From Zeugodacus cucurbitae (lineage: Eukaryota; Arthropoda; Insecta; Diptera; Tephritidae): a DNA stretch of 64,000 nt. This document shows, piece after piece, positions 23,901 to 37,410 of the stretch. Position 1 is the first letter of the stretch, and the number at the start of each line of letters is the position of its first letter. The notes beneath the pieces are model-generated. The model was not told the origin of the DNA and searched no databases. It saw only the letters and a program-made list of their open reading frames with translations. Made by a program: the position numbers and the translations under genes. Location: positions 12,963,001 through 13,027,000 of the forward strand of contig NC_071669.1 of assembly GCF_028554725.1 (NCBI RefSeq). Reading direction: 5' to 3'.

Positions 23901-26900
23901 GAGCAATTAAAAACAAGTGAAAGATAAAATGCATGGACGGCAGGCAATTGGGTGGCAGAGGTGGTTCGATATAAATTTTTTGTAGCAATAGTTCAGTGTA
24001 CGAGAAGGTAACTATGAACAACAGCAGCAAGAGTGGAGGAGGCTAGTAAAACGGCAAAAGAATGTAAATGAAAGCGAAATGGTAGCACTAATCACCTATT
24101 ATCACCTATTGAATGCTTGACAGCAGCCCTAATAGCGAGCAAAAAATTGGTGAAATTGGTGAAATTTCAGTTTAGGCATTTTAGGGGTGTTCTAAAATAT
24201 TTTTTATATAAAATAATAGTTATTTCCAATGAAATACACTAATTATATATTTTTTTTATTTTTGGTTTATACATTTTTTGGTATAATTTTGCACATTGAA
24301 CAAAAATTTTATCCTGAGAATAGAATAAAAAATTTTTTTTAGTAAAATATATTTGAATCGTTTTGATCAATTAAAGATTTCCCTTTGTTCCTTTCGACTT
24401 ATTTTCCTTTAACGGCAAAATGCCTGACAATTTTCCAACCTTTAAAGGCCAGTAATACCCCATGCATATAAATATAAGGGAGCCGCCGACGCTAACGCAA
24501 CGCTTTCGCTATTTGAGCTCCCTGCACTTGTAGCTAGTCTCCATATGTGTTTTATAATTTAATTGAAATTTTTTCTGCTCTTGGCTCTTGCCGTCGTCAT
24601 ACAATTTAAGGTCTTCGCGTGAGTTAACCCTATTAACTTGCAATGCACACAAATACTTTCTTTTTCTTTTTGTTTTTTTTTGTGTTTTTTGGTTATATAT
24701 TGCATAATTTACTTTCATGTGTGAATATATGTAATTTGTCGCGATTTATTTCAAACACACACACATAGTTTCGATGTATACACATATGTGCGTATGTGCG
24801 CAATTACGATGTAAAACAAGCATTTGCTTAGAAATGTACAAATCAACGAACGATAATAAATATAAAAATTCATTTGCAAGAAAATCGGATTGATTTTTTT
24901 TTTTCATTCAAGTAAACTGGCTAAGTGAACGAGGTGAGTATTATGGAGTGATGGGGCGTATGAGTAACATATGTGAGTTGTGAAGGAGATTCAAAGTGGG
25001 CTGAATACCAAAAAATGATATAAAGATTTTAATTGCTGCCGAAGAATGAAGTCAGGCTGGACAGACGGACAGGCCATTCAGTTCTAAATCACATTTCCAT
25101 TTATAACGATCTGACATTTATATTACAAAGAGTCTCACTAAAAGCTTTATCTACTAATCTTAACTTGTACTTCCTGGAACAGTGGTAGCTTTATAGTTGA
25201 GTGAGCCATACTACAGAATTTCAGGAATAACCGACCAGTATTGAGGTATCTCGACCATGATTGATTTCCAAGTGGATTAGGGTATTAGCTACATATAGAG
25301 CGGTATATAGAGGAAGACGACTCAAAATAGTACTCCAACTAAATTGTTTTTTTACTACTTCAGCTCACTAAATATTCGGCTTCTTGAATCCATCGAGTTT
25401 TTGTCATACCTAAAAGTGACAGTTTCTTTTAGGAAACCATGTCTCAAATAACCAGATGCATGTAACGAACCGACAAATAATTTCAGATGATTGTAAGGAG
25501 CTAATTAACACAGACCTCGGACAAGGAAATGGAAGTTAACATACGTTGCTCACTGAGAAACTGTATGGGTACATTATATACCTCGGTTTAATCTGGAAGG
25601 TTACTTAGAAAGAATTGAGAGCTAATACCAGGAACTATAATATCAACCTACGGACCTTGTTATTTAATCCCTCAGCGTTATATTTCAAAAAAACTGAGAT
25701 TCTTTATTCAAGCGCTCAGTGATTTTTTGTGTTTCTTTTGTAATCGACACTTTAACTTGTCTACTCTGCACCAATTAACTCACGATTTACAAACTCTTTT
25801 AAAGTTTTACCAACCAAAGTTGTTGCGTATGGTAAAAAGTGTTTAAAACAACAATGAAAGTGTGCAGAAGTTAATACATGCCTAGTAGGAATATCATGCA
25901 GCCACACACTATTATCTAAATAAGTACATACATATATGTATAGAGATGCCGGTGCAACTTGGATAGTATGAGATAGTTTTTTAAGCTTTAAAGTTCAAAA
26001 GTGAGTATTACAAAAACCTACACAAATAAAGTCGTTTGCGACCAGAAGAGGAAAACAAAAGCCATAAGTGTTGAAAATACAATAAAAGCATAAACATATA
26101 CATACATACATATATATATAATATATGCAGATATTTAATAACTATATAAAACGGTAAATATACATACACATACGGAAGCAAATATGAGCATCCTTATAGA
26201 ACATGAGCATCCACCATTACAAGGCAGACAAATACATATGTGTGTTCATATCTGTGTTGTAATGGCAGCTCAAAGAGAATAATTAAGTCTGCCGGTGAAA
26301 ACTTCATTGAAAATTGCATTCTAATTTGTTTGCTAATGGCGGTAATGGTTTGGAAATTAAAAAAAAAGTAATTAAAACAACAAGCAACAGGTGAAAGAGT
26401 ACCCAGTAATGATAGAAACGGGTTTGTAAGAGTACTATTAATATTCAAAAGCTTTATGGACTCGCAGAAGATGGAATATCGAACGGAATGGAAATTATCA
26501 AAATTTAAAGATGTTCTGAGAGGTTTTAAGAAAGCATCCAATAGGAGGATAAGCAAACTTCAGAAACCCCTCGCATTACATTCGGGCTTACGTAACCGGA
26601 ACGGACTCTAATTATTATCCGTCTTAGAACTGTTAATTCGGCATCATTTCTTCAAGTGATTTTCTTTTTTTTCTGACGCTATAACACCAACAACAAAAGA
26701 TCCAGAAGGCATATGCTGAAGAATGTTTTTTTTTTTTAATTGGAACCAATATTTCCATTGAAAGTGTATGGAAAAATTAAGATTAGTATTAAAAACCTAT
26801 GAAGGATAGTATATTAAGCATTTTGATAAAATTTAATAAGTCGATTTGTCCACATTAATACTTTTCTTCTTTCAGTTGCAGTTAATAATTTCACCAGTAC

Positions 26901-27690
26901 CCTCCTAATAGCTCTCATATTTATTTATCAATATATAAAAATATGTGAGCCAAAAAGAAATTTTACTGTTCCCTAATTAATTATAATATTAAAATTTCCC
27001 ATTTAGTAAAAAAATTCCTTAAATGTAATCCACACAATCCGTTTTCAATCCCATTACCCCGCAATCGGCCATCAAATACAAAGTGACTGCACGTATTTAA
27101 ATATCTTGTTAACTTTTTAACAGACACTTAACATTTTGTATTGACCGCACGTTGACCATATAAATATGACTAAGAAGTTAACGCAACACCACGCACACGC
27201 CTGCAAATAAACCGGCAATGTTATAGCATTCCGGCTACACACTTGTCCCTTAACGACTGCTAACATCAACCAACAACAATGTATGTGTGCTTAATAAAAT
27301 TGAAAAAGAGCAACACACACGCATGCCACATATGTATCACCATTAAATGACTGCCACATACTCAAAATTAAATTTCCTGTCTGTCCATTGGGTAGTCAAT
27401 AAATCTGAACACGGTGTTGAGGCTTAAAAAGAGCGGGGAGGAGAGGTGAGAAGAGGGCTGGTAGCGGGTGTGTGGTTGTTTGGTTGTGTGCGTGACTTGT
27501 TATCGCAAGAGATTGTCGCATGCCACATAGTATATATTATGTTGGTAGAAACTTTTGTATTTGTGTTTGTTAGCGCAACTAAATAATGTTTGCCACCTAC
27601 GTTAAGCCTACGTCTTTATCGGATGGCTATATTAAGCTGGGTCATTCATTTCTTCCTTTCTCTTGCGGTAAAGTGCCTTAAAGCGTCATA
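20936..27690. other. Intergenic AT-rich region without recognised genes
   Basis: No frame longer than about 120 codons is present and none has a recognisable domain. Contents noted: 'agacggacagg' near 25066, 'acataca' runs near 25925 and 26100, and a 'cttacgtaaccggaacggac' box at 26588 that recurs near 60221. A regulatory role cannot be judged from this sequence alone. Confidence 0.5.
26582..26650. repeat. Box shared with 60215-60282
   Basis: This is the partner of the 60215 box, in the same orientation 33.6 kb away. No terminal repeats or coding remnant were recognised next to it. Confidence 0.55.
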
Positions 27691-27950
27691 TGTGATGTGT
27701 TCAAAAAATAACGGGAATTTGAAAAGAGTTCGAGGTATCTTAAAGTGCTTGGCGATTTTCGTTACTTAAAAGCATATACAAGCTTATGAGAAATCGCTGA
27801 AGGAGTCAAAGGTTATCCCAAAAACCGAGTCTAAGAAGAGTTCCGACGATTGGCAGTAGGCATAAGTGCATAATATTGAATGGGGATTATTTTGTAGGCG
27901 ACAACATTAATGTAGACAAATGAATATATAGTTTTTTTTAAAGAAAATTC
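27691..27950 (+). mobile_element. Internally deleted mariner element B, right end lost
   Basis: The left terminal repeat 'gatgtgttcaaaaaataacg' starts just after a TA at 27689-27690. About 60 bp later a decayed transposase C-terminus reads through KIPKTESKKSS-like remnants, then HKCII and GDNINVDK with a TGA at the expected place. After the stop, the sequence matches the pre-terminal segment of element C ('aaagaaaattc') and then stops matching exactly where the right terminal repeat should begin. Confidence 0.7.
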
Positions 27951-30900
27951 ATACAGCCACACAACTTCACTCCTTGTGAAACTTTAAATTTACTTCCACT
28001 ACCGTTACGACTATCCGCCGTTATGCTGTACATTTACTGATGCCATTGAGGTTTTCCCGCCTCATAATTTCCCTTTACGAGTGTGTGATTTTCCTTTTTG
28101 ATGGTCGCCACCGTAGCCGGACTCGTCGCTGCCGCCGTTGCGGCTTATTCAAATGGCCTGATTCACTTATCACGCTGTTCAGCCAGTTTGACCACAGCAA
28201 GGCAAGGCAAGCTGCTCTTCCACGCGCTACCTATCTTCTACTTGAAACACACACGCACTTACACACACTCTCCATATTTACATTACATTTAGTTTACATA
28301 TAGTTGTACTTACTTATGCTTTTGCCTTCATTTCAGTGTCTGCTGCTTGTAGTCACTACTTGAAGCTATTGGTTTTTGTTGTTCTCTCTGCAAAGCTCAT
28401 TTTTGTTCTGCGGCAATAAATTTCCTTGCTTAATCACTTTCGGCTGCCTCAGTCAGTTTTGGAACCAGAGTGACGCCTCTTCTTATACACACACACTCTT
28501 GAGAACTATCTCCTGTGGATATATGTATGTACGAGCGCGTGCTCGTATTTGGTCTGTTAAAATGTTATTAAACTTAAATTTAATTAAAATTTTGCCTATA
28601 AAAATCCCTTAGTGTGGGCCTTGTACATTATGCTAAGCCAGCACAGGAGGCACTAAAGCTGCCCAATCAAAATGTAAATTAAATGAAAAATGTGGGTAAA
28701 ACTTTTTACGGTCAGCTGTTAAAATTTTTGTGGCCATTTTTGTCCTTGGCTAGCAATGATATAATCATTTTTTTTTTGGAGTTTACGGTGATTTGACCAC
28801 AGGCTATTTTACTACATGCATGCGACCAAGAAAACACAGATATTTATAGTGCTCAGCCGTCAGCTCTGTAATGAGGTCTCATTACCGAAAAGAGGCCAGA
28901 GGTAAAAGCCACTGAAGTCCATTAATTTGTGTTATATCTGTATTAATGAGCGCTACGATAAACTTATTGACAATCATAATTAGACAATGGGTATCTTCAA
29001 AACATGTGGGTTATATCTCTAATGAAATATTGAGTTATTGGTGCGAAGGGTGCTAGGTTTGCTAACGTGAGACCACTTCACAACAATGTTTGATTTTATT
29101 AAAAAAAAACACGAAGAGGGTTATTCGTCGTTTCATGACTGTCAACGAAGCAAGGATCCACTGGTATACACTATAGACCAAGGAACAGTCGATACAGTGG
29201 ATTTAAAGTGACGAACTTACTCCGAAGAGGGAGAAGACTATCTTATAGGCCAAAGAACTTATGGCCATTGTTCTCTGTGATTTAAAATTTGTAATCTACA
29301 TCGATTATGAACAGATTCGGCTGAGCCAAAAAAAGAAATAAACCGAATAACGACTATTATATGTATGCATGTTATTAATCGTGGATAAATTTTATTTTGA
29401 CCTCTATATGATTATCGGTACTCAGTCCTGTTAAGTTCAAAGGATCTTAATCATATATGAAAAAACTGCTAGTCCGTAGAGAACATTTGTCGGTTTTGTC
29501 ACGGAAATTGATTTTTAAGAATGAACAATTTGGTTATCCCACATTTTCTTGATGTGTATTCTATTGGTAGCATCCCCAAAGTAATCCCAAATTAGAATGT
29601 AAACCAAATTTAATATAAATTTAAAAAACCATCTCTCAATTTAGTTGAATAATAAATGATAATTCCCATACCAATAAAGAATCTAAACCATTATATGTTT
29701 AACTCCCAAATCAATTTAAGCACTTTTAATAAGAACTAACCACACGTTGTGTGCGGCACATACCAAAACGGAATCCGTTTTCAATTAATGATTAATCGTA
29801 TATAATATTTAAAATGCACATGGACACATACAAGCAAACATATTTTCCATAAAGCCACTGAACAAATACCACACATGTCAATTGTGTATGTAGAAAAGGA
29901 GGACAACAAAATGCGACGCTTGTGTGTGTGAGAGTATTCAAAGAGATAGAAATCCAGCGCTAACACGGTATAATCCGATGATAAGCAACTGTATGTAATG
30001 TAAAACTGAAACCATTTTAGAATGAAATACACTTTTTTTATAAATAAAAGCTTAGTTATGCTGAACATAAAAAAAACAACAACAGCGAGTACACTACTAA
30101 GCCACAAAGCAAATCTAAAAATCAAACACATGTATAACTATTAGTTTAGGAGATGTAAGTTGAAAGGTATAGTAGAGACGGATGCGCATTTAGGGTACAT
30201 ATGGGAAAGGTTATAGCGGTATGTATTAGTGGCGTTCTTAAACATTTAAAGTATGTGGATAGTATATTTAATATACCCTGCAGGAAATTATTTTCTTTTG
30301 AACTGCTGAAGAGAACACCCTTTGCGATCGTTTTGAGAGTTCTGCAGGTAAAAACAACAACGAAGAAAAGATCTAACGGCAATCGTTTGCCTCAAATTCG
30401 GAGGAATAGGTGTATGCCTTATAAAGTAAGAATCAGAGGCACTTAAGCCTCCATATAGTTCGATAACAATAAAGATGAGTTGGAAATGTAATTTCACCTC
30501 CAATACCCATCTTTTGCCAGATTGAGTTTGAAATATCTTGATATTCATGCCTACGGCGAACCGGGTGAATTGACAATACATGAAGGACATGGGATCCATG
30601 CTTAGGAGTTCTTGGCATCAAAAATGATCGTTGTCTTCAGCTGTTCAAGAAGGGCCCTTAACATAGCCTAACAGAAATTTTTTAAAGACTCTTTGTTTTC
30701 GTTAACTGATCTGAGGATCAATCAGATTGCAAAATTTTCAAGATACGCTAAATGACGCTGTTATCATAATTTTTGGAAAAGCTTATATGATAGCTGATTA
30801 CGCAGAGATTTGCCTCGCTAATTTTTGCCTCAAGTTCTTTTATTTTTCTTCCTGGGTAGTTATACGAATAAATGTACACATTTAAACAAACACACCTAAC

Positions 30901-33900
30901 TGTCGCGCCATATGCATATCTAGGTGGCACATATTAGTGTTCACACTCATACAAGACGATGTGTTTCGAGTTCTCTTAGCGCTCGCCTGTTGACATTTTG
31001 CCTGAATATTTGCGCGTAGCTGTTTGCATTTGCACTTATGCTCAGATAGTGTTTGACACCACACGCGCTCACACATACTCACAAATACAAGCACCTGCAA
31101 GCATGAATATAGATCGGTAGATATAACAGTACAAACATAACTATTAGCAATTACCGTTGTGCATATGCCAGTTGCTGCGACTTGCTTCTGCTGCGGTTGG
31201 CAGCATTTTTCATTTATTTCGTCGTGTGCGAAAACTTCATCATCGTCACTTAATTATACGCTGCTCTCGCTCACCTAATTCATTCAGCATTCGCACCTTT
31301 TTGACAAAAGCCAACCTGTGTCTTTGCCCGTGTGCTTGTGTGGGAAGTGTCGTGGTTGCCATTTTCGGTTTGCTGTTGCCGGAGCATAAATTGCGAGTTG
31401 ATGGTGCTCATGATGATTCACAGTGATGGCTATGATTATAATGGAGAGGTAGTTGTTGACGAAAAAATAGCACTCTAGTGCGATGGTTCATTAAAGCAAC
31501 ACACATAACGGGAGTGTATCACATTTGTGGGATGATTACGAGTATAAGCAGCTGATGGAAATAATGGGATAACCATCTAACTTGTCAACATAATTCGGAT
31601 GATTTCTGTTTTTCAAATGGAAAATTTTAGGTATTCCTTTAAGCAGTTAAGGTGATATGAACCATTTTGATTTTAGGTAAAAAATCATGTATAGGAACAA
31701 TTACAAATAGACTACCGAGGTATTTTTCGTTAAAAAAAAAACGAAGATAGTCTTATTTTTCGAAATCGTAGAAGATAGAATTGAAACTTACATAGCACTT
31801 GAATTGGTTGGGGATTGCTATATATGAATCAGATGTTTGCGGAACTTCGACATTTATTATGAAAATATATACTTAAACAATGCTTGAATTTGGCAGGGTC
31901 CGATCATCATCGTGTGTAATACTATTTATTTTTACTGGAATATGGTTTATGGTCCAATAGAAATGGGTTCAAAAGAGTAACCGTTAAAATATGTAGTACT
32001 TGTGCTTTCATACTAAAGTGTAAGCTTTCTGACTAGAGCTCTCGACATATATTCGCATGAAATCTTTCCCTCGTTTTTGCTTTGTTAATTATTGGAACTT
32101 ATAACTTTGAACAGCCCACATTTTTTATAAATGAGATACTTTAACCAAAAAAAAAACGTTTGCTTTCAGTCCGTAGAGAGAAAAAATTTTTCAAACTAAC
32201 ATCTAATATTTTGATATAGAAAATTTCGAATAAAATGCTGCTGAAATACCTCAAAAACAAGCTTACTTCAATTCTCTTCCTGAATTTTGTTGCAAAAAAT
32301 AATCTCTGATTATGTTCCACACCCTTTCTCCCGCACAACAATTAATACACGCCCGCCTGTATGTGCAAAAGGGAAAAAGAAAACGCAGCATCAACATGGA
32401 CCGAAGGCAACAGCAGCAGCTGTGATTGCATTTTCGCAACGTCGACGCCTACAAGCGACTGCGATACCGGAACAGCGGGTTGCCACCACCGTTAACAGCA
32501 AAAGCTGTGACACTGCCGTGCGCTCACTGCACCAATAGCTCTCTGCGCCTCACTCTCTCTGCACACCTTTCGCCAACTAGCAATCGTTGTAATGCTCATT
32601 TACAACACGGAGTTGGATTTTAACACTTTTTTCCGTTTGAGCGACAATAATATCTGACAGACAATATGGCGCAGTTTCTGCCTCGTATTGTGAATTTATA
32701 TATACATATGTACAGAGCAATGTGTTGAAGCGTTGAGGTGACACACCAACACGGACAGACACTCAGATGATATGAATGTGAGAGGGCTCATATGCCGCTT
32801 GACAGTAGTTGAAGGCGTATGCGAAAGGATTCATGCACGGTTACAAAGTGGCCCCCTGGCATGTGGAGCGTAAGAAGTGAGCAAATGAAGAGCGGAAAGT
32901 AAGGCCACACTGTAGTGGCTTGCAACGAGTGCCTCCTTTATGCTATTATAAGTGCTCTTTTTCCCATTGTTCGTAGGGCACTTCAAGTGAGTGAATCCGC
33001 TTATCACAGGCCTTCTTTTGTGGCTGTGTGTATGTGCTGCCGTGAAAAATGGAATACTTTGATTAAAATTGCTACAATTTCTTTCCTGAAAGTTAATAAT
33101 AAGATTATTAAAATTAAAATTTTATTTTTAATTTTATTTTAATTTTACCTTTATTTCTGCCGTTAAGGACAATATACGTGGAAGCTTTTTAAGGAGCTTG
33201 AAATTTTGGACATGGTAAATAAACCGTGATCGGTAACAACTACGTTGGACTGATATTATCATATTATTCTTTTTCTGGCTTTCGATTATCCAATCCCATT
33301 AAAATTGAAACAGATGCAAAATATAAATAACATATATATATATGTATATATTAATAACTTTTCTAACATGCCTTCAATCGTTGCAGATTGTAAAATTAGT
33401 TAACTCGAATATTGAATAGTTACTTCAGAGAGTTTAACAATAATACGAAACCCAAGAACCGACCTTCTCGCAAATTTAATTGCCTAGTTTTAGGCGTTAA
33501 GCCATATTGATATAGTGTATGTGTGGCAGAAGTTAGATTGGTAAATACAACAAAAATAAAACTACTTGAGGTCTCCGATCAGATATGTTAGTATATAAAA
33601 GCTCTAAAGCTTTAATTGTTGGAAACAATAATTCAATACATTTTTAATTGCATAGTTTTAGGCGTTAGAGCAAATATTTATTCCTAAAATCAATTTCTGG
33701 AAGAATTCAAGTATAAAGGTATATTAAGCCCACAAGCTTATTACGAATAGGATGAATCAGAACTAGGTGATTCAAAGATGTGGTAAGATATTTTTTGAGT
33801 TTATTATAGTATTGAAAAATAATATATATATAAATGCCGGACGCCTAAATTATGAAATACATATACTAGTACACCTTATACTCACACACATTTTTAAATA

Positions 33901-34920
33901 ACCATTAATCTGTAAAGTACGAAAGGAAAAGTTATTTTTACACCTTTCATAACTACTCAAATCTTAAACCTTAATCTCCCCCAAAACCAGAAAAATGTGG
34001 CTTCACATTGTGCAAAGAATTTATATTATCTTCCTTAAAGCAATTATATCTGCATGTAAATACGCATATGCCTCACCAAATTCCTAGATATGATAAATAC
34101 TTTCGAAATTTCATTTATTTCTGCACACAAAAGTTAATCCACAAGTTTTATTTACTACAACATCAGATAAATTCAACTTTAACCAAACTCACCCACCACA
34201 TAGATACTTATGTATGTATTTGTGCGTGAATATGCAGACACTTAAGATATTTAAGCGATTATATAGTTTTCAATAACGGGATTTTCGAAAGATTATCAAA
34301 TTGTTGCAGAACTTTGTTTTAAATATGAGTAAATGTATATTGGCTATGAGCATAAATAAGCAATTTTTTGCATACGTATATGTATGTATGTCTATACTAT
34401 ATTGCATACATTCATATTCGAAAGAGTTTTATTACTTATGCCTGCAAGCAAATGAAACTGAAGATGCGAGTATTGTTTGCTTGCTTAAATTCAAGTGATT
34501 TTCACACACACAGACTAGTGCCAATGAGTGCATACACAAGTGTACAAAGTCAAATTGCTTAACTTTTATAACACATAAACCCATATATCTACATATTTAT
34601 AATGGAAGAAGCCTTTCTCAAACACATAGAAGAGCTAATGCTTGTTGAAATACTACTAATAAAATTTGGTATTTCAATTATGCAGAGCAAATGGGGCGAA
34701 ACGGCAGATTAAATAATGAAATGATGGAAATATGCTTACTTCTAGTCATACTATATACAGTTAGATTAACAACAATTGCCGTAAATAAATAAATAAATCC
34801 AACTGCCTACAAATAAATATTTTTTAGGGAAAAGCAATCAATTGTGGTAAAGATTATTATGTATTTTTAAAGAAATTATATGAAGAGATTACATAGGCCA
34901 ACACTCAATTTGCTTCTTTG
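27951..34920. other. Intergenic region without recognised genes
   Basis: Apart from the mariner relic at 29125, this is AT-rich sequence with CA runs (near 28250 and 28490) and somewhat GC-richer patches (30950-31430 and 32330-32600). Frames of 60-116 codons occur on both strands but none has a recognisable domain, start context or splice support. Confidence 0.45.
29125..29310 (+). pseudogene. Mariner transposase fragment, central catalytic region
   Basis: Read in one frame with three stops, it gives RFMTVNEARIHWYTL, TKEQSIQWI, ELTPKREKTIL, ELMAIVLCDLKFVIYIDY. These blocks match, in order and spacing, the mariner catalytic core (VTVDEtWIHwYTPE, KeQSkQWi, PKKaKtv, kVMatVFWDs.GiiyIDY). The first catalytic aspartate (VDE) is now Asn (VNE) and the D of the WD block follows a lost Trp, so it is a dead relic. 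No terminal repeats were found next to it. Confidence 0.72.
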
Positions 34921-35134
34921 AATTTATCAACTGATTCTAGTTAATTTGGATGTGCTGAATTCAAATCTGTAATCAGTTTGTCTCTATCAGCTCTTTTGAG
35001 TTTCATAATGTAGCTTTTTTATACCCTCCACTTAACTTATGACCTGAAAAAATATGTCGCCAAAAAAACATTTTACCTTAAATTTATCAACTGATTCTAG
35101 TTAATTTGGCAAACTGATTACAGATTTAAATTCA
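34921..35134. repeat. Mixed direct and inverted repeat pair
   Basis: 'aatttatcaactgattctag' plus 'ttaatttgg' occurs at 34921-34949 and again, identically, at 35081-35109. A neighbouring 26-bp block at 34955-34980 recurs at 35109-35134 in inverted orientation with one mismatch ('caaactgattacagattt' core). One block is therefore direct and the adjacent one inverted. Confidence 0.85.
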
Positions 35135-37274
35135 GCCCGCTTACTTTATATATTTAGATTATATTTCATAATTTTTAACAATTCTATTAAGTAAAAATAT
35201 TAAACATTTGGCAACCTTATCTTTAGAAATATTTGAAATTATGACTTTTTTTACTTTTTCGGTTTCATATATGTACATACATATAGCAACGACATAAGAT
35301 ATATAATGAATTTTATTCAATTAAATATCTTATGCAAGTGGCAACTCTTCATATAGCATACATCTCAAATAATTATCATTTGACCCCAATATTGTGAAAT
35401 TTTGTATATATTATCAACTTCATCATATAAATGTTTTAAATAGATGGTAATTATTTCACTTATTTATAGTGATACCCAAAGTTTATCAATTATCTTCAGT
35501 TAAAAATATTATCGAATAAAATTTTTTAAGTAGATGGTAAACCTTCATTTATTATAGATCGAAGATTTCTTAAATAATTTTCATTTGGTTAAAATATTTC
35601 AATTCTTCGCTATGCCATTTTCTTCAAATACCAATTTTAAAACAGGTGGCAATACTTTGAAATATGTTTTCAACAGACTTAATTCTTAAATTTGTTTAGT
35701 TTGATACCCATTTGGTATAATTTCATTTACTTCCTCCAATTTAATACAATATAACAGCTATCAACCCTTCTCAAAACTGTATTTTCATTACTTTCACTGC
35801 CTAAATCGTCAAATCGTATTATAATTCTGTCAAATAATTACCAGGAAATTCTTATTTTAAATGCTTAAAAATATTAAACAAAGAGTTTGTGTGAAATTTT
35901 GTGTTTCAAACGAAATTTCTTGTGCCAAAACGTTGGAAATGTTAAAAAAAATATTTGTTTGTTATACTTGTATAATATGTATGCTAATCCTACTCAGATT
36001 TTTTTGTTTGAAATTTTCTTAATCGTACTCAGCTTTGTTTTAAGATTCTTATATACTATTGTTTTTCTTAGTTTAGTGTTTTGTATTAGTGATTTTTTAC
36101 AAACGTTCGATACAAGTGCGAGACCTATTGTCTTCCCGCGGTTTACCGGAAACTGAGCGAATATTGGTCAACCACCAGTACTTACACGGTATCAAGGAAA
36201 GTATTTTTTTCATTGTTCTAGGAATTCCGAAATGGTCAATGTACTATTGGTTTTCATACTGTAAAGCTAATATTTTGGATGGAACCCCAAAAGATAATGA
36301 GGTGAAATAATATAGTCATCTTGGCTGGCCCCATTCACGAGACCACATTAACATCTTCAGTATTTTTGTCATAACAAGTAAGATAATTAAAATTTAAAGG
36401 TGTGATCGGAAAGATCTGGAACTTCACAATATAGAAGTCGCTATATAACAAAGGGTGGACTTGGAGGATATGTAGCAATGATAAGTCTTGTGTAAGTATT
36501 TGATTTCTTCATCAAGAAAAGTGAGTCATCCTGTCGTATTTGCTACATAGATAAGTATTCAAATACTAAATATTTTTCTTACTTCGACTTTCATTATTAT
36601 TTTTCTAACGTATTAAATGTTTTTGTACAAAAATCAGTTTACATAAATATAAATATATTTGAATGAATGTACGACTATGTTTATATATGTAGTAATCCTC
36701 CTTTCCCTTCTTTCTGTATATTTTTATGCATGCAATTTTATAAAGTTTGGTGGTTGCTTTGCAATTAAGTACTCATTAATTTGAATAGCTTAGTCAACTA
36801 ATACACGGGCATAAACAAAATGCTAACAAGAAAGCAAGGGAAGCACTCGAACGATGTGTGTGAATATAGAATAAAGAAGAGTATGTGAAAATACATATGT
36901 ACATATATGTAAATATATGAGAACAGCTCCCTTCTACTTGCATGGTTTACATATGCTTGCTTGAGTACTAACAGCAAACAAATTTATCGGTGAAAATACG
37001 GGCAAGCCAAACGCGAAAACTTAACAGCTTAAACGAAAGTCGACAAGCCTGTGCGGTGAAGATGAGATGAGCCAACGCCTGTATGTAGACTATACACTGT
37101 GATAACTAAGATTTGTGGTGGCTTGCAGAGTTGCCAATGGTGACTCTAGAGGTAAGACACAACGAAGAAGAAGAAGTAAGTGCCAATGGCGCTAAATGGA
37201 GCGAGAATTTAGCGTATGGTTAGACAACTACTAACCTTCACACAAACACACACACACACATATATGTTAACTAT
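35135..37274. other. AT-rich intergenic sequence
   Basis: No gene is recognised. The phrase 'gtggcaa' with nearby 'tagatggtaa' recurs several times between 35335 and 35660, suggesting an old degenerate repeat. Confidence 0.4.
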
Positions 37275-37410
37275 AACTTGAGCTGCGACTCTTAGGTGTA
37301 TGTGTGGGTTTACTTAGGTAAATTTGTGCATTCTTGAGAGGCTGTGCATATTTAAAACGCGTTTTACCTAAGTAAACCCACACATACACCTAAGAGTCGC
37401 AGCTCAAGTT
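37275..37410. repeat. 48-bp perfect inverted repeat with 40-bp spacer
   Basis: The left arm 37275-37322 begins 'aacttgagctgcgactctta'. The right arm 37363-37410 ends 'taagagtcgcagctcaagtt' and is its exact reverse complement over all 48 bases. Spacer: 37323-37362. The arms are not low-complexity. DNA or RNA from either strand could fold into a long stem. Confidence 0.97.
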
